Shown: positions 9,554 through 21,710 of the stretch, in pieces
Layout: every line of letters begins with the position of its first letter
How positions within the stretch are numbered: position 1 is the stretch's first letter
Translations under genes and position numbers: made by a program
Assembly: GCA_024741835.1 (NCBI GenBank)
Contig: JAENRP010000012.1
Span: forward strand, 237,394 to 301,393
DNA from: Diplocarpon mali
Taxonomy: Eukaryota; Ascomycota; Leotiomycetes; Helotiales; Drepanopezizaceae
Length of the DNA stretch: 64,000 nucleotides
Direction: 5' to 3'
Notes under the pieces: model-generated
What the model was told of the DNA's origin: nothing
The model's database searches: none
What the model saw: the letters and a program-made list of their open reading frames with translations, nothing else

Positions 9554-10417
9554 TATTTTGCTCCTATTCCAGCTATTCCCTTCGGAGCAGGGCGCACTAC
9601 CATTGTATCAGCGCTGCGTTCGGGCATCCTGGTCTTGATAACAGCTCTAGTCGAGTGCTAGATGGCGCAGAGCTGGCTGCTGTCATCGGGTCTGGCCGAC
9701 TCCTGATATCCGAAGACGAGGCAAATCGGCCGTAGATTCGAGCTTTGGTGAAGGCGATCCCCAGAATCAGAGCCGTTGCGGTCTGCAGGTGGGACAGCGT
9801 ATCCTTCTCCCAAGGACGATTGTATGGAGAATTACCACCTTCTTTCTGGTACAAGTATCCTCGGAAATTCATGGCCTATAAACCTGAATGAGGAGTACAA
9901 TGCAAGGCCTCACCCCTCCATCCCAGTATGTTTTCTTGACGAGAAAAATCACAGACACGCGCCCAGACTAAGAGGAGCCCAGACCCATCCAGCCAGACCA
10001 GCTCACTTGAGTTCCGGCTGGGTTCGACGAGCTTGCCCTGGATCAGGCTTAGCATTCAATCCGCTCTTCAATCGCCGTTTCGAAGCTCGTATGGGCATTC
10101 GTGATTTTGCGTAGTGGCGACTATGACACTTTCGGCTGCAGAGATGGCTTCAAGATCCCGCCTAAGCCTCTCCAATGCATGATCAGAATCCGGGGCGCGG
10201 AACACCGAGCGGTGCTGGAGAAGACAATGATTGAGGCTGAAGAGGAGATGGAGTAATATCCAGGTAGCTAGCATTCTTTCACATGCAGAGATTGCGCAGC
10301 GTGCTGGTCGACAAGCATTCCCTGTTGTTCAGAACCTTACGTTGTCATGCCTACGAGATAAAATCCAATGTTCTGAAACAACCTGCGACCTGGACTATTG
10401 GAAACAGACGGTCATTG

Positions 10418-10457
<40 letters not shown>

Positions 10458-10784
10458 GAAAAGAATCGAGTTTCCCAGTCTGCTAAGCTGTCTGTTCTGT
10501 GAAGGCACAGGAGCATATAATCAGATCGTCGTTTGTCGTTGTCTCTCACTCGCCCCCCGGACCCGTCAATACAAATTAACCTGGTAACCCCGCCCACACA
10601 CGTGCCTTGCGATAAGACCCGGATAAGCATCATCGACTCCAGCCCTCTCCAGTCTCCAACATTAGCAGCGGCTGCTTTCTCTTCCTACTAGTTATATCTA
10701 TCTAGCCCACATGCTCCTATCCAAGCCCCGGCCCTTCTACACCATACCTAATACTGAAGTGCCAAAACCCGGGAGCCAGCAAAG
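9554..10784. other. Gene-poor stretch
   Basis: No supported gene. The only structured element is the (AG)16 microsatellite at 10421-10452. The last 200 bases are the probable promoter and 5' UTR of the zinc-finger/LysM gene. Confidence 0.5.
10421..10452 (+). repeat. (AG)16 microsatellite
   Basis: A perfect AG dinucleotide run of about 32 bases, 330 nt upstream of the ATG of the zinc-finger/LysM gene. Confidence 0.95.
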
Positions 10785-11799
10785 ATGGAAGAAAGCTGCT
10801 GCACATGCGCAACGCTCCTTGAGAACCTTGGGCTCGTTTACCAAGAGAAGAGTGAGAAGCCGAAAGCCGTTGAGCGGCGACTGGAATGCTGCGGGCGAGT
10901 GATTTGCGGGACTTGCATAGCTGTACGTAACCTTGATCTCGTATCGACAGCTGCTGGGAAGAAATATGACGCTGATATGGATTTTGGTTTAGAATAACCA
11001 GCGGTTCGCAACGTATTGTAAGTCTCTCTTGAGCACCAAGTCCTTTGTTGCGTAGTAACCCGAAAAAGGTCCCTACTGCCAGGTGACTACGATACCATCT
11101 CCTTTACCACAAGGTCTCCGCGACCCGCCAAGCTACAAAGTAGCTTCCGCGTCCAAACCTCTACCACAACACTCTGTTGAACCCCCGCCATACTCTGATG
11201 TTCTCCCAACCTACTCCTCCCTCACCGAGCAGCGACTAGCAACCCCAGAGAAGGCTTTCTCGAGCGCAGTCCCAGCAGATGTCCTGCACTTTCTCGATCA
11301 CGAAAATGATTCCTTCACTTCCCTCTCTTTCCGCTACGGCGTCCCCATATCCGCGCTGAGGAAAGCGAACAACGTCACCTCGGATCATCTGCTGCTAGCC
11401 AGACGGACGATCGTGATACCAGCAGAGTTCTATAAAGGAGGCGTGAGTCTGAGTCCGCGGCCGCTTGAAGGCGAAGAGGAAGAGAGGAGGAAAGGATTGG
11501 TCAGGAGATGGATGGTTGCGTGTAAAGTGCCTGAGTACGTACTATGTTTCACCTTACCATTGGTATATATAAGTGTGGGATGATGGGACAGAGGAGACTG
11601 ACGTTGTAGTGTTACGCTGAATTGCAGATATGATATAGCGATTCTGTATCTTAATCAAGCCGATTATGACTTGAATGTTGCCATAGAAGCGTATAAGAAG
11701 GACGAGAGGTGGGGGAAGGAACACCCGATAGAAGCCAGCGTGAAAGGGAAAGGGAGGAGGCCTGATATAGGCCGAAGGCGGTTTACAGGCCAAAGATAG
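10785..11799 (+). CDS. Zinc-finger plus LysM domain protein, predicted intracellular
   Basis: Four exons by eye: 10785-10922, 10993-11017, 11069-11534 and 11628-11799, giving 266 residues. The start has two CxxC pairs. CCTC comes first, then CCGRVICGTC, then after a 25-nt micro-exon NNQRFATYCPYC, so a treble-clef or RING-like zinc finger occupies about residues 4-58. A Pro-rich linker follows, then a LysM domain (about 126-172) whose end reads LLLARRTIVIP. The last exon, DYDLNVAIEAYKKDERW, looks like a UBA-type helix. There is no signal peptide, so this is not a secreted LysM effector. Proteins of this architecture are conserved in filamentous ascomycetes without an assigned role. The acceptor at 10992 was chosen because it restores NN before QRFATYC. 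The gene converges on rse1. Confidence 0.8.
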
Positions 11800-11946
11800 A
11801 GACATGAAAGAGAGCGACGATAGGCCACTTGCTTTCAATGTTTTGTATTTTGCATCGTAGCATCGTGATGGTTGGTCATGATTGATCACATGACGCATGC
11901 CCCATCGTATTGTACATTTATCAAGTCCAACCGTTCCATGCGCCAA

Positions 11947-14900
11947 TTAGTATGCCGAACGAGTTCGAATGTCCTGCTCTCTTGTTAGCGGCTACTGGAA
12001 CCCATGGCCTGAAGACGGTGCTTACTGAAATTTTTCGCTCAATCTCCCTGACTGACCGGTCCAATTCCCCTGCAATCATTTGTTTTTTGTCCGTAGGCAA
12101 GAGGGTATATCTTTCACACAAGTCTCCATCAATGACCCCCTTGACAGGAACGTAATAGCTTCGGTAGATAAGGTGATCTCTTCCAGCCAACGGAGCATCC
12201 TCTGATCGAAGATGCTGCTCAAGAGTCTGGAAGAAATCGACATCTTCGCGACTGACAAAAGGAATTAGGATGCCGAGTGTTCCCTGAATCCCACCCCACA
12301 ATATGCATTCACGCCCTCCCGCAACCAGATTGGTCTTTTGTATGCTCATTGGAATATCTTGACTGAAGAAGTGGGCCATCAGCGTCAGCCGATGGGGAGA
12401 GCCTTGGAGGTATGATCGCTCGTGCACAAGGTGGGCCCCGGAGCCTTCCTCATCGGCTTCCTCGCTTGCTTTGGGAGGACATCTGAGAAGCCACAGGTTG
12501 CCGAACTTATCACCACCTGCGACTGTTTCGTAGTCGACCATTGTTGTACATGAGGTCCAACGAGCGATAGTATCATCCACGAACGGAATAATCCTGTTCT
12601 CCTGAAATTTGTATACGACCATGATGATGCTCTCTTGAACGTCACTGACCACTATACGGCTGCCTTGGGTTTGGAGGCCAACTATCAAGTTTGGCGCAAC
12701 CTCTGCTTGGGCCTTTCGCAGAAGTTGCCGCATTCCGAGGTCGTAAATTCTCAATTCTTTGCCAATCCCGACCAAGAGTCTTCCCTGGAACCCTAGAAGG
12801 GCCATAGGCGGTTCCTCGACCTTTGTTTTATGAATGAACTCGATTTCTTTGCCATTTTCATGGAAGCGGTACACATGCAGGAATCCAGCTGTAGACGATC
12901 TTGGGTTAACGACTATATCTTTGCCCGTTCCAACAATCAGAAAGAACTCATCGTCTTGACTTGAGAACGAAACAGCTGCTATGCTGACTGCTGCCTCGTT
13001 ATCATCGAGGTGTATCTTTTGAAGAACAATCTTTTCGGTGACGGGGTCAACAACCGATATGCATGATGCCCAGTGGTTTTTGCCTCGTGGATAGCCAAAC
13101 TCTTCTGGTGGTAGGACAGCCGCATCGCCATTGACGACGGCGGGATCTTCTAAAAGCTTGGCTTTCGTAGCCGGCGAGAGAATGTTATTGTCAGATTCGA
13201 TCGTGTAGAACAAGGGGTGTTCTGGGTGACGGACTAAACGGCGAGGGGTGTAAGTAAGTGGTATGGTTTCTTGCAGAAGGTTGTCGGTGAGTTTGTCGAT
13301 TGAGAATATCCTAGCGAATGGCAAGTGTCAGCAGATACCGCTCTAGAAGTTGCTTTGTGCATAGTAGATAGATGGTGAGATCTTCAGAAGGAACAATTGG
13401 ATTTATAATGTTTAATCTTCATTGCCACGTTGGACATAAGAAGTTTAACGATAAGAAAATCATCATATGATCTCTAAGGATTGAATAAAGAACTTGGCTG
13501 GGATATACCTCAAATTTTGCCCCTGAATACCGACCATCCCTTCGGTACATTGTTCGCTACTAAAGTTCCAGCCCCATTCGAGTCCAGGATAATTTAGCGG
13601 CGTGAGCATAAATCCTTTGGTGACGGGATCAGAGTATCCGAGCCACGGTCTGGAACTTAAAGCAAGCACAGCGGATTGTCCTTGGACGGAGACGCGGAAC
13701 AGTTTAGCAGGTTTCGGGCCAAGGAATCGGGTGCGAGTGTCTGAAAGCTCCCCAGTAACCTCGTCCAACACAGTCCTCAGATAGACTCCAGAGTAAAGAC
13801 CAATGTGAAGGTAAAGAGTGGAGCCTCCAGATGATGAATCAGACATGGCCATAATCGACAGAGCCGAGGGAGCTGATGTCAGAGCTTGGACTGACTTGTT
13901 TTCCAAAGTCGAGTCCGGGTCGAGGCTCAAGATCCGAACGGTTGAATCGTCACAACCCACAGCCAGAAATTGACTCCGTACTCGGCCTTCCGGAACCTCC
14001 CCAAGACTCAAGCAGGTGACAGTGCCGCTCATCTCTTTCTTTTCGTCGTACTCGGCAAGAGATCCATCGGAATCCATTTCGAAATAGACAATCTCACCGG
14101 AGCTCAGAGCAACGGCAACCTGTCGTTCGTTGGTAGTAGCTGCAACGATTGAGCGATGCTGGGGCGCAGCCCATTCGTTGACACGTCGGTCTGCTCTAAT
14201 ATGTCTAATACCTTTAGGGTGAACTTGGATCAAGCCATCATCGCCGAGTTGTTGCACTGCTAAAGTTGATGCACTGGATAAAAACCCTGTGTCCGTGACC
14301 TCTTCAACTGTCTCTCCGATGCTGAGGACAAGGGTGCCATTAGTGAAAGACAATATGATATAGGCATCAAAAGTGTCGTTTCGAGTGAGCTTTGTAGTCC
14401 AAACAGCGGATGGGATACCAGGCAATTCGGATTCGACAATTTCGCTGACTTCTAGTCCGTGTCTCAATGTTCTGAAAGTACTCCGAGCCCCGGTCCCGCA
14501 GATAGAATAGATCTGGGGGGCATCTTCTTCGGTCAAGTTTGCGACCTTGCAGTCCATCAAGGGGTTCATGGAGTCAATGCTCTCCACGAGACTCAGATTC
14601 TCCGCCGGTCGAGGGTGAAAGTAAACAGGCGTATATGATTCCTGTGGATCAGTAGGGAAATTGTCGCTGATGAATTCGATCTCCTCATCGTCATCTCCAA
14701 GCTTTTCGAATTGGTAGAATTGATGATTGCCGAACTCGCTGGCCACGAATAGGAAGCCACTCTTCAAAATGCATAAACTGGTGGCGACAGGAACACTATC
14801 AAAATACTTGATCTTAAGGCGTTTGACTTCTCCAGTCGGTATACCCTCGTCATTCTCAACCATTTCGATAGTAACTTTAAAAAGATCTCCATCGTCTGTC

Positions 14901-15985
14901 TGAAGCAAGAAAAAAAAAGCACCGGCGGCACCCTTGAGCTTATGCATGACACCGCCTACGATGACCCGCTTTCTTTTTGGGTCTTCTGTAGCTCCTCGCC
15001 GCCGCGGTATGGCGACGCGAAAAGATTCCTGGTTCGAATGTCGGTAGGTGATGTTATCTTCTCCGCATACTAATACTCCGCTAGGTCCATCCGTACCCCC
15101 CGGTACTTGGAAAAGAATCGATGCAGAGCGATCCACAGGATCTGACCACTTTCGTACAACATGGTTCAATCCAAGGTCGAGCTCGTAATACACCAGAGTT
15201 TTTTCGATTTCCTCATAGGCTTGACCAGTTGGATCTTGATCTGAATCACCGTAGTCAACTTCGAGAGCCGCAAAGACTGGGTTAGCATAGCCAACGTCCA
15301 GAGCGCACATGGCAAATACCAAGGTCTGAGCTTTGTGTGCTTCCAGTGGTGACGAGATGGTCAACTCTGCCTGGGCATTTCGATTAAGCACATAAACAAG
15401 CTTGTTTTTCTCCACTGAAGCAATGAGGCATGCCCGTCCCTTCGGGTCCACAGCCAAGTATTGTCCTGGGATAACTCTTCGAACGCCCGACTTCCCAAAA
15501 GTTTCTAAGTGCAATCGATTGAACTTGTTCTGTGTAGGAATGAACTCTACAATTGTAATGCGCCCAGAATCGGATGTGATGATAATATAATCTGACGCGG
15601 CTGTTTAGCTATATTCTTGCAATAAAGTCCATTTCCTATAGCACTTGCGTCCGATGACGTTTCATGGTGGGATTTCTCGCGCTGCCAGCCATGCTTCAAA
15701 TCACTAAGTGAGGTTCAAACAGAGAATATTGAAAAACTTACCCTTGTTACTGCCAGCTAGCCTGAAAGCAGCTATAGCTCTAATAATTCCAAAGACATCA
15801 TGGGAGAGAGCTGTGACGACCTTGCCCTGCGCCGGGTCGGGTCGGTGCAAGGTAAGACGGGAGGCCGAAGCAGTGATTATCTGCTGCTCCTTAGTACCCG
15901 TGAATTGCCCCAAGATAGCCTGTGTTGTCGCGGTTGGAGGCTGAACAGTTAGGCTGTACATGAACATGGACGAGGTTGTTGCCAT
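11947..15985 (-). CDS. rse1: RSE1/SF3B3, U2 snRNP splicing factor 3b subunit 3
   Basis: Exons on the minus strand are 15985-15742, 15591-13509, 13310-12026 and 11973-11947, giving 1212 residues, the usual length. The product begins [19 protein letters not shown] and contains blocks such as [20 protein letters not shown] and RKWSDPVDR. These identify the splicing-factor member of the triple beta-propeller family, not DDB1 or CPSF160. It forms the scaffold of SF3b, which holds SF3B1 at the branch-point duplex in the nucleus. The C-terminal CPSF_A region lies in the third exon. The last exon is only 27 nt and adds DIRTRSAY and the stop. Without it the frame would run into a spurious tail ending at 11921. 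The gene shares a 301-nt divergent promoter with mss51. Confidence 0.95.
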
Positions 15986-16286
15986 CTTATTCGAGGCGCG
16001 CAGAAGGTCTGCGCACCTAAGTCAATGAGCGATAGGCCTGCCTGAAATTTAGATGTGATCGCAGGCGGAATGGAGCTGACAATGCAGCTTGTCGCAGCTC
16101 AAATCATGTCGAGGTTGAATAAACTTCGGTTGTTTACCATCCTCCGCAAATCAAATTTGAATGGTGAGATCTAAGCGCTAGTACACCTTCAGACTAGCAG
16201 ATTATGTCCAAAGAGATCTCGTACGGGACTCTTTTATAAGGTCCAATTTCGCAGACTACCGGGCGAGGATCTGGTATCACACAACG
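15986..16286. promoter_or_regulatory. Shared divergent promoter of rse1 and mss51
   Basis: A 301-nt intergenic region between two outward-facing start codons must hold both promoters. TTTTATAAGG near 16232 is a TATA-like site 50-60 nt before the mss51 ATG. No other site is assigned. Confidence 0.5.
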
Positions 16287-17943
16287 ATGCGCAAATCGGC
16301 GTCCTACACTTGTCAGAATTGCTTGCGCGCCCTCAAGTCAGCTTCTCGACCTTTCCAACGCTCAGTTATCTCACCGCGGCTAGGCTCGAGACGCATTTCA
16401 ACAAGCCAGCTAAAGGCAACGAAACAACCTGCAAGGCAGGCCATCACACCCAAGCCACTGGGAAGAAGGGCATCTTCTTCGATAAGGCAGCAAGGGGAAA
16501 CAGTCAAGAATGAACCTTTTGAGCTCCGAACCCCGGGAGGGCTGGCATCAACTCCAGTTCCCGAGACTGGAGGCAGGCCACTCTTGATGCCAAACAATCT
16601 CTTCCATCCATTCTCTAGTTCCCCATCGCCCGAGATACGAAGGAGAGCTGCATTTCTGAAGCAGAATGCCTACTGCCCGCACCCCAACCACCATCAAACC
16701 CGCTTACCCATAAATCCCGATGACCCAGAAGCACGGAAGTCGATCAAAGGGCCATTGCCTCCAGCACACGTTAACTTTGAATGCCCAGACTGTGGTATAC
16801 CAGTGTCTTGCTCGGAGGAACATTGGGCAGATGATTATGAGGCACATTTAGAAATATGTGATACATTGAGAGAGATCAATGAGGATGACCATGATCTTCG
16901 GTCTGGTCGATTCTTTCCCGAGTTTGAATATCCAGGAGATCAGATTGAGGAGGCTATGGTCAACATGACCAATTGGGATACATTCTTGTTTTCCAGGGAG
17001 TTTAGGGCTATCAACGACGAAAGAAGTCTACGGCAAGCAACAAGATTATTAACCTACCCGGTTACAATCGGCAGCATTTTGCATGAATTGAGTCCGTACA
17101 ACATAAAAAAAGGCGGAAGGCTTACAGTGGAAGGTCTCAAAAGTTTGAGTGGTATGTATTATGAGTCCAATTGCGAGTTATGGACTAAAACCCTCTAGCT
17201 CTACGGTATTCGTTACATCCTCCTCGATCAGGCGGAAACGATACCGTCAAAGGACTCAAACCCAGTCCACCACCGATGCGAATATTCATCCTTGGTGCCC
17301 GGGCCGAGTCTTCTCTACCACGAGAAGTCTGGGTTCAACTGACTCATCTCTTTCCTCGAGTTGCGTTCCATTTGGTCTTCATCGGGCCAGAAAGCATGGC
17401 GGGCAGGGATGCCGAGTTTCCACTACCGCAGCGAACCCCAGAAAATCCTCATGGAGCCATCGTGGAGGATCGTTTGACCAATTTTTTGAAGATTAGCACC
17501 TACGTCGATTACTACCACACACTGCACGAAGCAGGACACTTCTATCCATACGATCCTTACTTTGATTGTTTTATGCTCTTTCATCCAGGCCTTGGGCACC
17601 CTGCCAGTTCCCACGAGTGGGCGTACACCATCCCGCAATTGCTAGAAACTAAAGTGCCTATCCTGGTCACGGGTTACACGCAGTACGACATGGAGAGGGA
17701 TGTTGATTGGGTCAAGAAAAATGTTGGTGGGGAGATGGATATGTTGATGGAACCAGGGGAAAACCGATTCAGAAGTTTGAGGTGGGACCTTAATGATCTA
17801 GATCCCCAAGATATCACCTGTGGTAATTGGGGAGTCTGGGCGTTCAGGGGAAAGAGGTAAACTAACTTGAGTCTCGCAACTGGGTCATGTTTACTGACAT
17901 TTTATACAGATATGAAACCATGCGAAAAGAGGCGGTGGTTTGA
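16287..17943 (+). CDS. mss51: MSS51, mitochondrial COX1 translational activator
   Basis: Exons 16287-17151, 17199-17856 and 17910-17943 encode 518 residues. The N-terminus is basic and Ser-rich (MRKSASYTCQNCLRALKSA), as in mitochondrial presequences. A zinc-binding segment FECPDCGIPVSCSEEHW, with downstream His and Cys, is followed by the long MSS51-specific domain. Landmarks are DDHDLRSGRFFPEFEYPG, NMTNWDTFLFSREF, FILGARAESSLPREVW, YYHTLHEAGHFYPYDPYFD and LRWDLNDLDPQDI. Family knowledge: MSS51 sits at the matrix side of the inner membrane, activates COX1 mRNA translation and couples it to Cox1 assembly. The last exon supplies only YETMRKEAVV. Both introns have clean GT-AG borders. Confidence 0.93.
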
Positions 17944-18459
17944 GTTCTGATGTGAGTAGATGGGACTTTCACATGGGTAATTGTGTATGATTGAAATAGT
18001 ATAGCACAAATTCCGGATGGCAAATGCTGATGTGCAAAGGCCTGTGTACATTAAGTCAGATAACTCTGGTCTCAGCCTGATCGCAATTCAAGGCTTTGCC
18101 CATCCATAAGTGAACCAAATGAAGTTAATAAGCTTAGAGATACGGAGGCTATTTGCCAATCTTTGAACTGAACAGACCTGCCACCAAGCGCCTGCATATG
18201 CAGGAACACAATGTCATCACTATCGCTAGCCATAGAGTGCGGTAAATGTGAATGCGACAAAAAACCGGCAAATTATGTGTTTCGAAGGAGCACATCCTAT
18301 CAACCCAATATAAATCTAGTTATTACTGTCCGCTATTTTCGTTTTTTTTTTCATCAGTAAACACAAACAACTGGAATTTCTTGTGGTCGCTTCCTTATCG
18401 AGCCGAGGCAAGTGATATCAAAAGAACCTCTTCAGCAAATTATCTGAAAACACACAACC
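17944..18459. other. Intergenic region mss51-tfc7
   Basis: 516 nt without a gene. TATAAAT at 18309-18315 is a candidate TATA element 150 nt before the tfc7 ATG. A T-run follows at 18343. Confidence 0.5.
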
Positions 18460-19494
18460 ATGACTCTCGAAGTTATCTACGTGACTCGGCATGGGGTAAG
18501 TTATTTTCCAAAGTTCCCACAATATCTAGTGTTTCCGTGAAGAAAATACTGCGCTTTCAGCCCTTGCTAAATCAAACGATAGTTCCGCTCTAACTGGGTC
18601 GTTGATCCCAAAACGGGGGAATACAGCACCTCGATTCCCTCCCCTACAGGAATCGCCAGCGACCCAGCCCTCGCTGGCTACGGCGTCGAGCAATCCAAAG
18701 AACTGGCCGAGCACCTGAAAACTCTCGACCCTCCCATCGAGCGCATCTATTCGAGCCCATTTTATCGCTGCGTGCAAACAATCACCCCGACAGTCGAAGT
18801 CCTCTCCGCCACTTCCAAAGACCCAGAAACGACAAAAGTTCGCGGGGAAAATGGGATAGGAGAATGGTACGGTATGGCACGGTTCGATCATCCCTCGCCC
18901 GCTGAAGCTCGCGTTTTGCAGAGCTTATTCCCACATTACAGTGTCACCTACCCACCAGTGATCAAGCCGTCTGTGAATGGGGAGACGATCGAGGAGTTGC
19001 ATGATCGCACGGCGTACGCGCTACATAGGATAATTGAAAAGAGCGATGAAGAAGGTGTGAAGGCTATTCTGCTGTGCACGCACGCGGCGACGTTGATTGC
19101 GATTGGGAGGGTGCTCACCGGACGCATGCCAGAGGATGTTTCGGAGGAGGATTTCAGGCCTTTCACCTGCGGACTGAGCATTTTTGTTAGGAAGGGCACG
19201 GAGGACATGGAAACGGATATCAAAAAGTGGGAGGGCCCCGAGACACAAATTCCGAAGGTCGACTGGAAGTGTGGGAAAGGCGTCGGTGGGGGCTGGAATA
19301 TCACCGTCAGTGGCGATTGCAGCTTCTTGAGCGGTGGGGAAGAGAGGGGATGGAGGTTCTCTGGGGATGAGTCTTTTGACCTTCATACTGGTCAAGCTCC
19401 TGCTCTCGATGCTGGAAATGGACTCGGGGTCATTGTTGAGGGCAAGAAACCAAGAACTATTGGTAGTGATTCTTCAGGACCTTCAAGACTGTAG
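18460..19494 (+). CDS. tfc7: TFC7-like TFIIIC tau55: histidine-phosphatase domain fused to TFIIIC sub6 barrel
   Basis: Exons 18460-18495 and 18583-19494 encode 315 residues. The first exon ends exactly after the phosphatase motif TRHG (residues 9-12), and the second begins FRSNWVVDPKTG. A second catalytic Arg lies in SSPFYRCVQT, an acidic residue in GIGEWYG and the second His in LCTHAATL, so the phosphohistidine active site looks intact. The C-terminus contains WNITVSGDCSFL and GGEERGWRFSGDESF, the signature of the TFIIIC subunit-6 barrel that pairs with the tau95 subunit on the A box of tRNA genes. In yeast Tfc7 the same two-domain layout forms part of TFIIIC. Whether the fungal phosphatase domain acts on a substrate is unknown. 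Confidence 0.85.
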
Positions 19495-19821
19495 GGTATT
19501 GGTATCAAGAACGTGGACCTCCATAACCACCTCCATGTTACTTTGTCGCGGGCCAAACAAAGCCTACACGATAGTAAAACCTCCATGAAGACCGACTCTT
19601 GCGGGCTCTGTTTGGCCTGCAAAGAAGTACACAGGAGACTGCCTTAGTTTGGGATACCCCGTGAATGATAGCGGTAGCCCGGCACTTAGGATAATCAACA
19701 AGTTTTGCTCTTTTTTCCTGGCTCAATTGATGCGGTGAAATGGGCCACCCTTTTCTAGGTTTCCAGATTCCCGATCTAGCATGATATACTAATCTAAATT
19801 ATGTAACGAAAAACGATATTC
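19495..19821. other. Convergent intergenic region tfc7-acid phosphatase
   Basis: 327 nt between two 3' ends, holding the 3' UTRs of both genes. No further gene or repeat is seen. Confidence 0.5.
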
Positions 19822-21436
19822 CTAGTATCCAGAAGGCTCCGGATTCTCAGGGAAAGCCGAGGCATCCATGTTGCTCAGGCATGCTAATTTCCAATCTTTC
19901 GGTGTATATTTGTCCACGATTGTTTTGAAAGCATCCTACAACGAATTTAGTATTTGTAGAAATCCGAAGATGGTGATGGGAACCCACAAGCGTGCAAAAA
20001 GATTCATCACCATCAAGGTGCTTCCCATGTGGTTTACACCCGGGGACTGACATAACTTTGTCGTTGTATCGCAACCTAACGAAGTACCCATCCAATTTGG
20101 ACCTTTCTGATATCGAGAGTGTCTCGATATTTTGTCTCGCAATCCCGACGGTGATCTTGCTAGCTGCACTGCCGCCAAAAAATTGACTGATCCAACTCGG
20201 CCATCCTCTCGATGGAGGTTCGGGTTTTGGCTCGTCTTTGATGGCATTTCGAGCGTGTTGTCCTCCAGATTTCTTGAAAAGCTCAAGAGCGATGTGGCTT
20301 GTATAAGGGGGCCAAGACTCTCCGTCGAAAGCCCCGAGACTAGAGAGGACAGCAGCAAGTGTGGTATCATGGCAACCACTGAGAGCGAATTTGATAGATT
20401 TCTCTCCGCCTCTTCCGTCTCCTAGGAATCCATCCTTGCCTCCGATCTCGAGATGGCCATCATTTTCGTTCTTCTCGACGCTGCCGACCATTCGCTCAAC
20501 AACATCTCCCATCAATGCTCCGATGCCTAACTTGCGATATTCTGCGGATTCTTGATACCCGCTAAACCATTCTTCGACGCCAATCTTCTCAATGAGCTTC
20601 CTGCCCTTGTAATCATAAAATTCCTTAGGGAGTCTGGTCGCGGGGCCGTGTGCTAAGGTGGAGTTGACAGTATCCATAATCCCAGACAGCCTAGGGTGAG
20701 AATCAACGGCCACTCGTTTGCTTTTCTCAGGCATCCATTTAGAGATGAGCTTATTCAGATATTCCATCTCGTCTGTATTATTCCACCGATCTGCCGTCCG
20801 CTGAGCGAAAGCTCTGGACAATTGAGCGAACCGCCTACAATTGCTATCATTCGGGAAGAGTGTTTCATCGGCTGGAGCTCGAGTTAGGATGGTGACTGGT
20901 GGAAAAGACGCCGCTCTTGCTTTCGAGGGGTACATGCCCCAGAAGGTCTGCTGGAGAGAGTCGAGAGCGCGAGGCATTGGAGTTGTGCGTAAGTAAATCA
21001 TATCGGCATCGTGGATTATGGGCGGCATGTACTGTAATTGATCGACATAAAGATACCTCAGCCTTTGCCCGAGCTCCCAGGTCGTCTCCCTTCCCTTGTC
21101 TGTCAATTCTCCCAAATTGCATACAGCATCAACCTCTCCCTTCGGTCCAGAAGCGATAGAGGGCCCGTCGTCTTTACCGAATGTCTCCAGACGCCTTCGC
21201 CATTGCAGAGGTTCCCATTTCTGTTCAGTCGACTCCCATGTTGCGGTCACCATCTGGCGGGCAACAGAGCAGTATGGCCAGAAGCCATTTAGGCCGGCAT
21301 TCTGGAAACGAGCAGACACTGGAGAGCGCTCGCCATGACGCAAAAGTACTTGGACAAGCTGGAGCTCCAAGCCTTTGGGGTAGAGTTTCTGTAGCTCATC
21401 CTGGGTATAAGGACCCCTTGCGTTGAGAGTGGTCAT
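19822..21436 (-). CDS. Histidine acid phosphatase (branch 2), intracellular type
   Basis: Exons 21436-19988 and 19935-19822 on the minus strand encode 520 residues. The nucleophile motif is VLLRHGERSP (His34) and the proton-donor motif is SGCHDTTLAAVL in the C-terminal third, both intact. There is no signal peptide, unlike secreted phytases or repressible acid phosphatases, so a cytosolic role is inferred. The second exon (DAFKTIVDKYTPKDWKLAC to PSGY) was chosen because reading through the 52-nt intron gives an unrelated tail. The substrate is not predictable. It is divergent from the PPR gene, with 274 nt between start codons. Confidence 0.88.
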
Positions 21437-21710
21437 CGTGATGTGTTGCAGGTTGGAGCTTCACAACCGCGTGCAACTGTGAGTTCATTGACAAGTGTAG
21501 CTAGGGCATCCATCGTGATTGTATTGGATGTCAAGAGTCCCCGGTGTCTCGCCCGGTCCTTCCAAGGTGGGGGACGTCGGGTGGGGGGCACTTGGGCTGA
21601 AGCTTGGGCCAGGGGCTGAACAGTAAAGTCGCGTCGTCTGGTCGTCCGCAAAGCAAAAATAATGCACCATTACAACCTCAACGCTGGCCCATATCTCAAC
21701 AGCGGGGAGA

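Noticed and set aside
13463..13508. rse1 reading on past QNLR to a stop at 13463
   Set aside because: This is intron 2 read through: the conserved [10 protein letters not shown] continues at 13310 after a CTAG acceptor.
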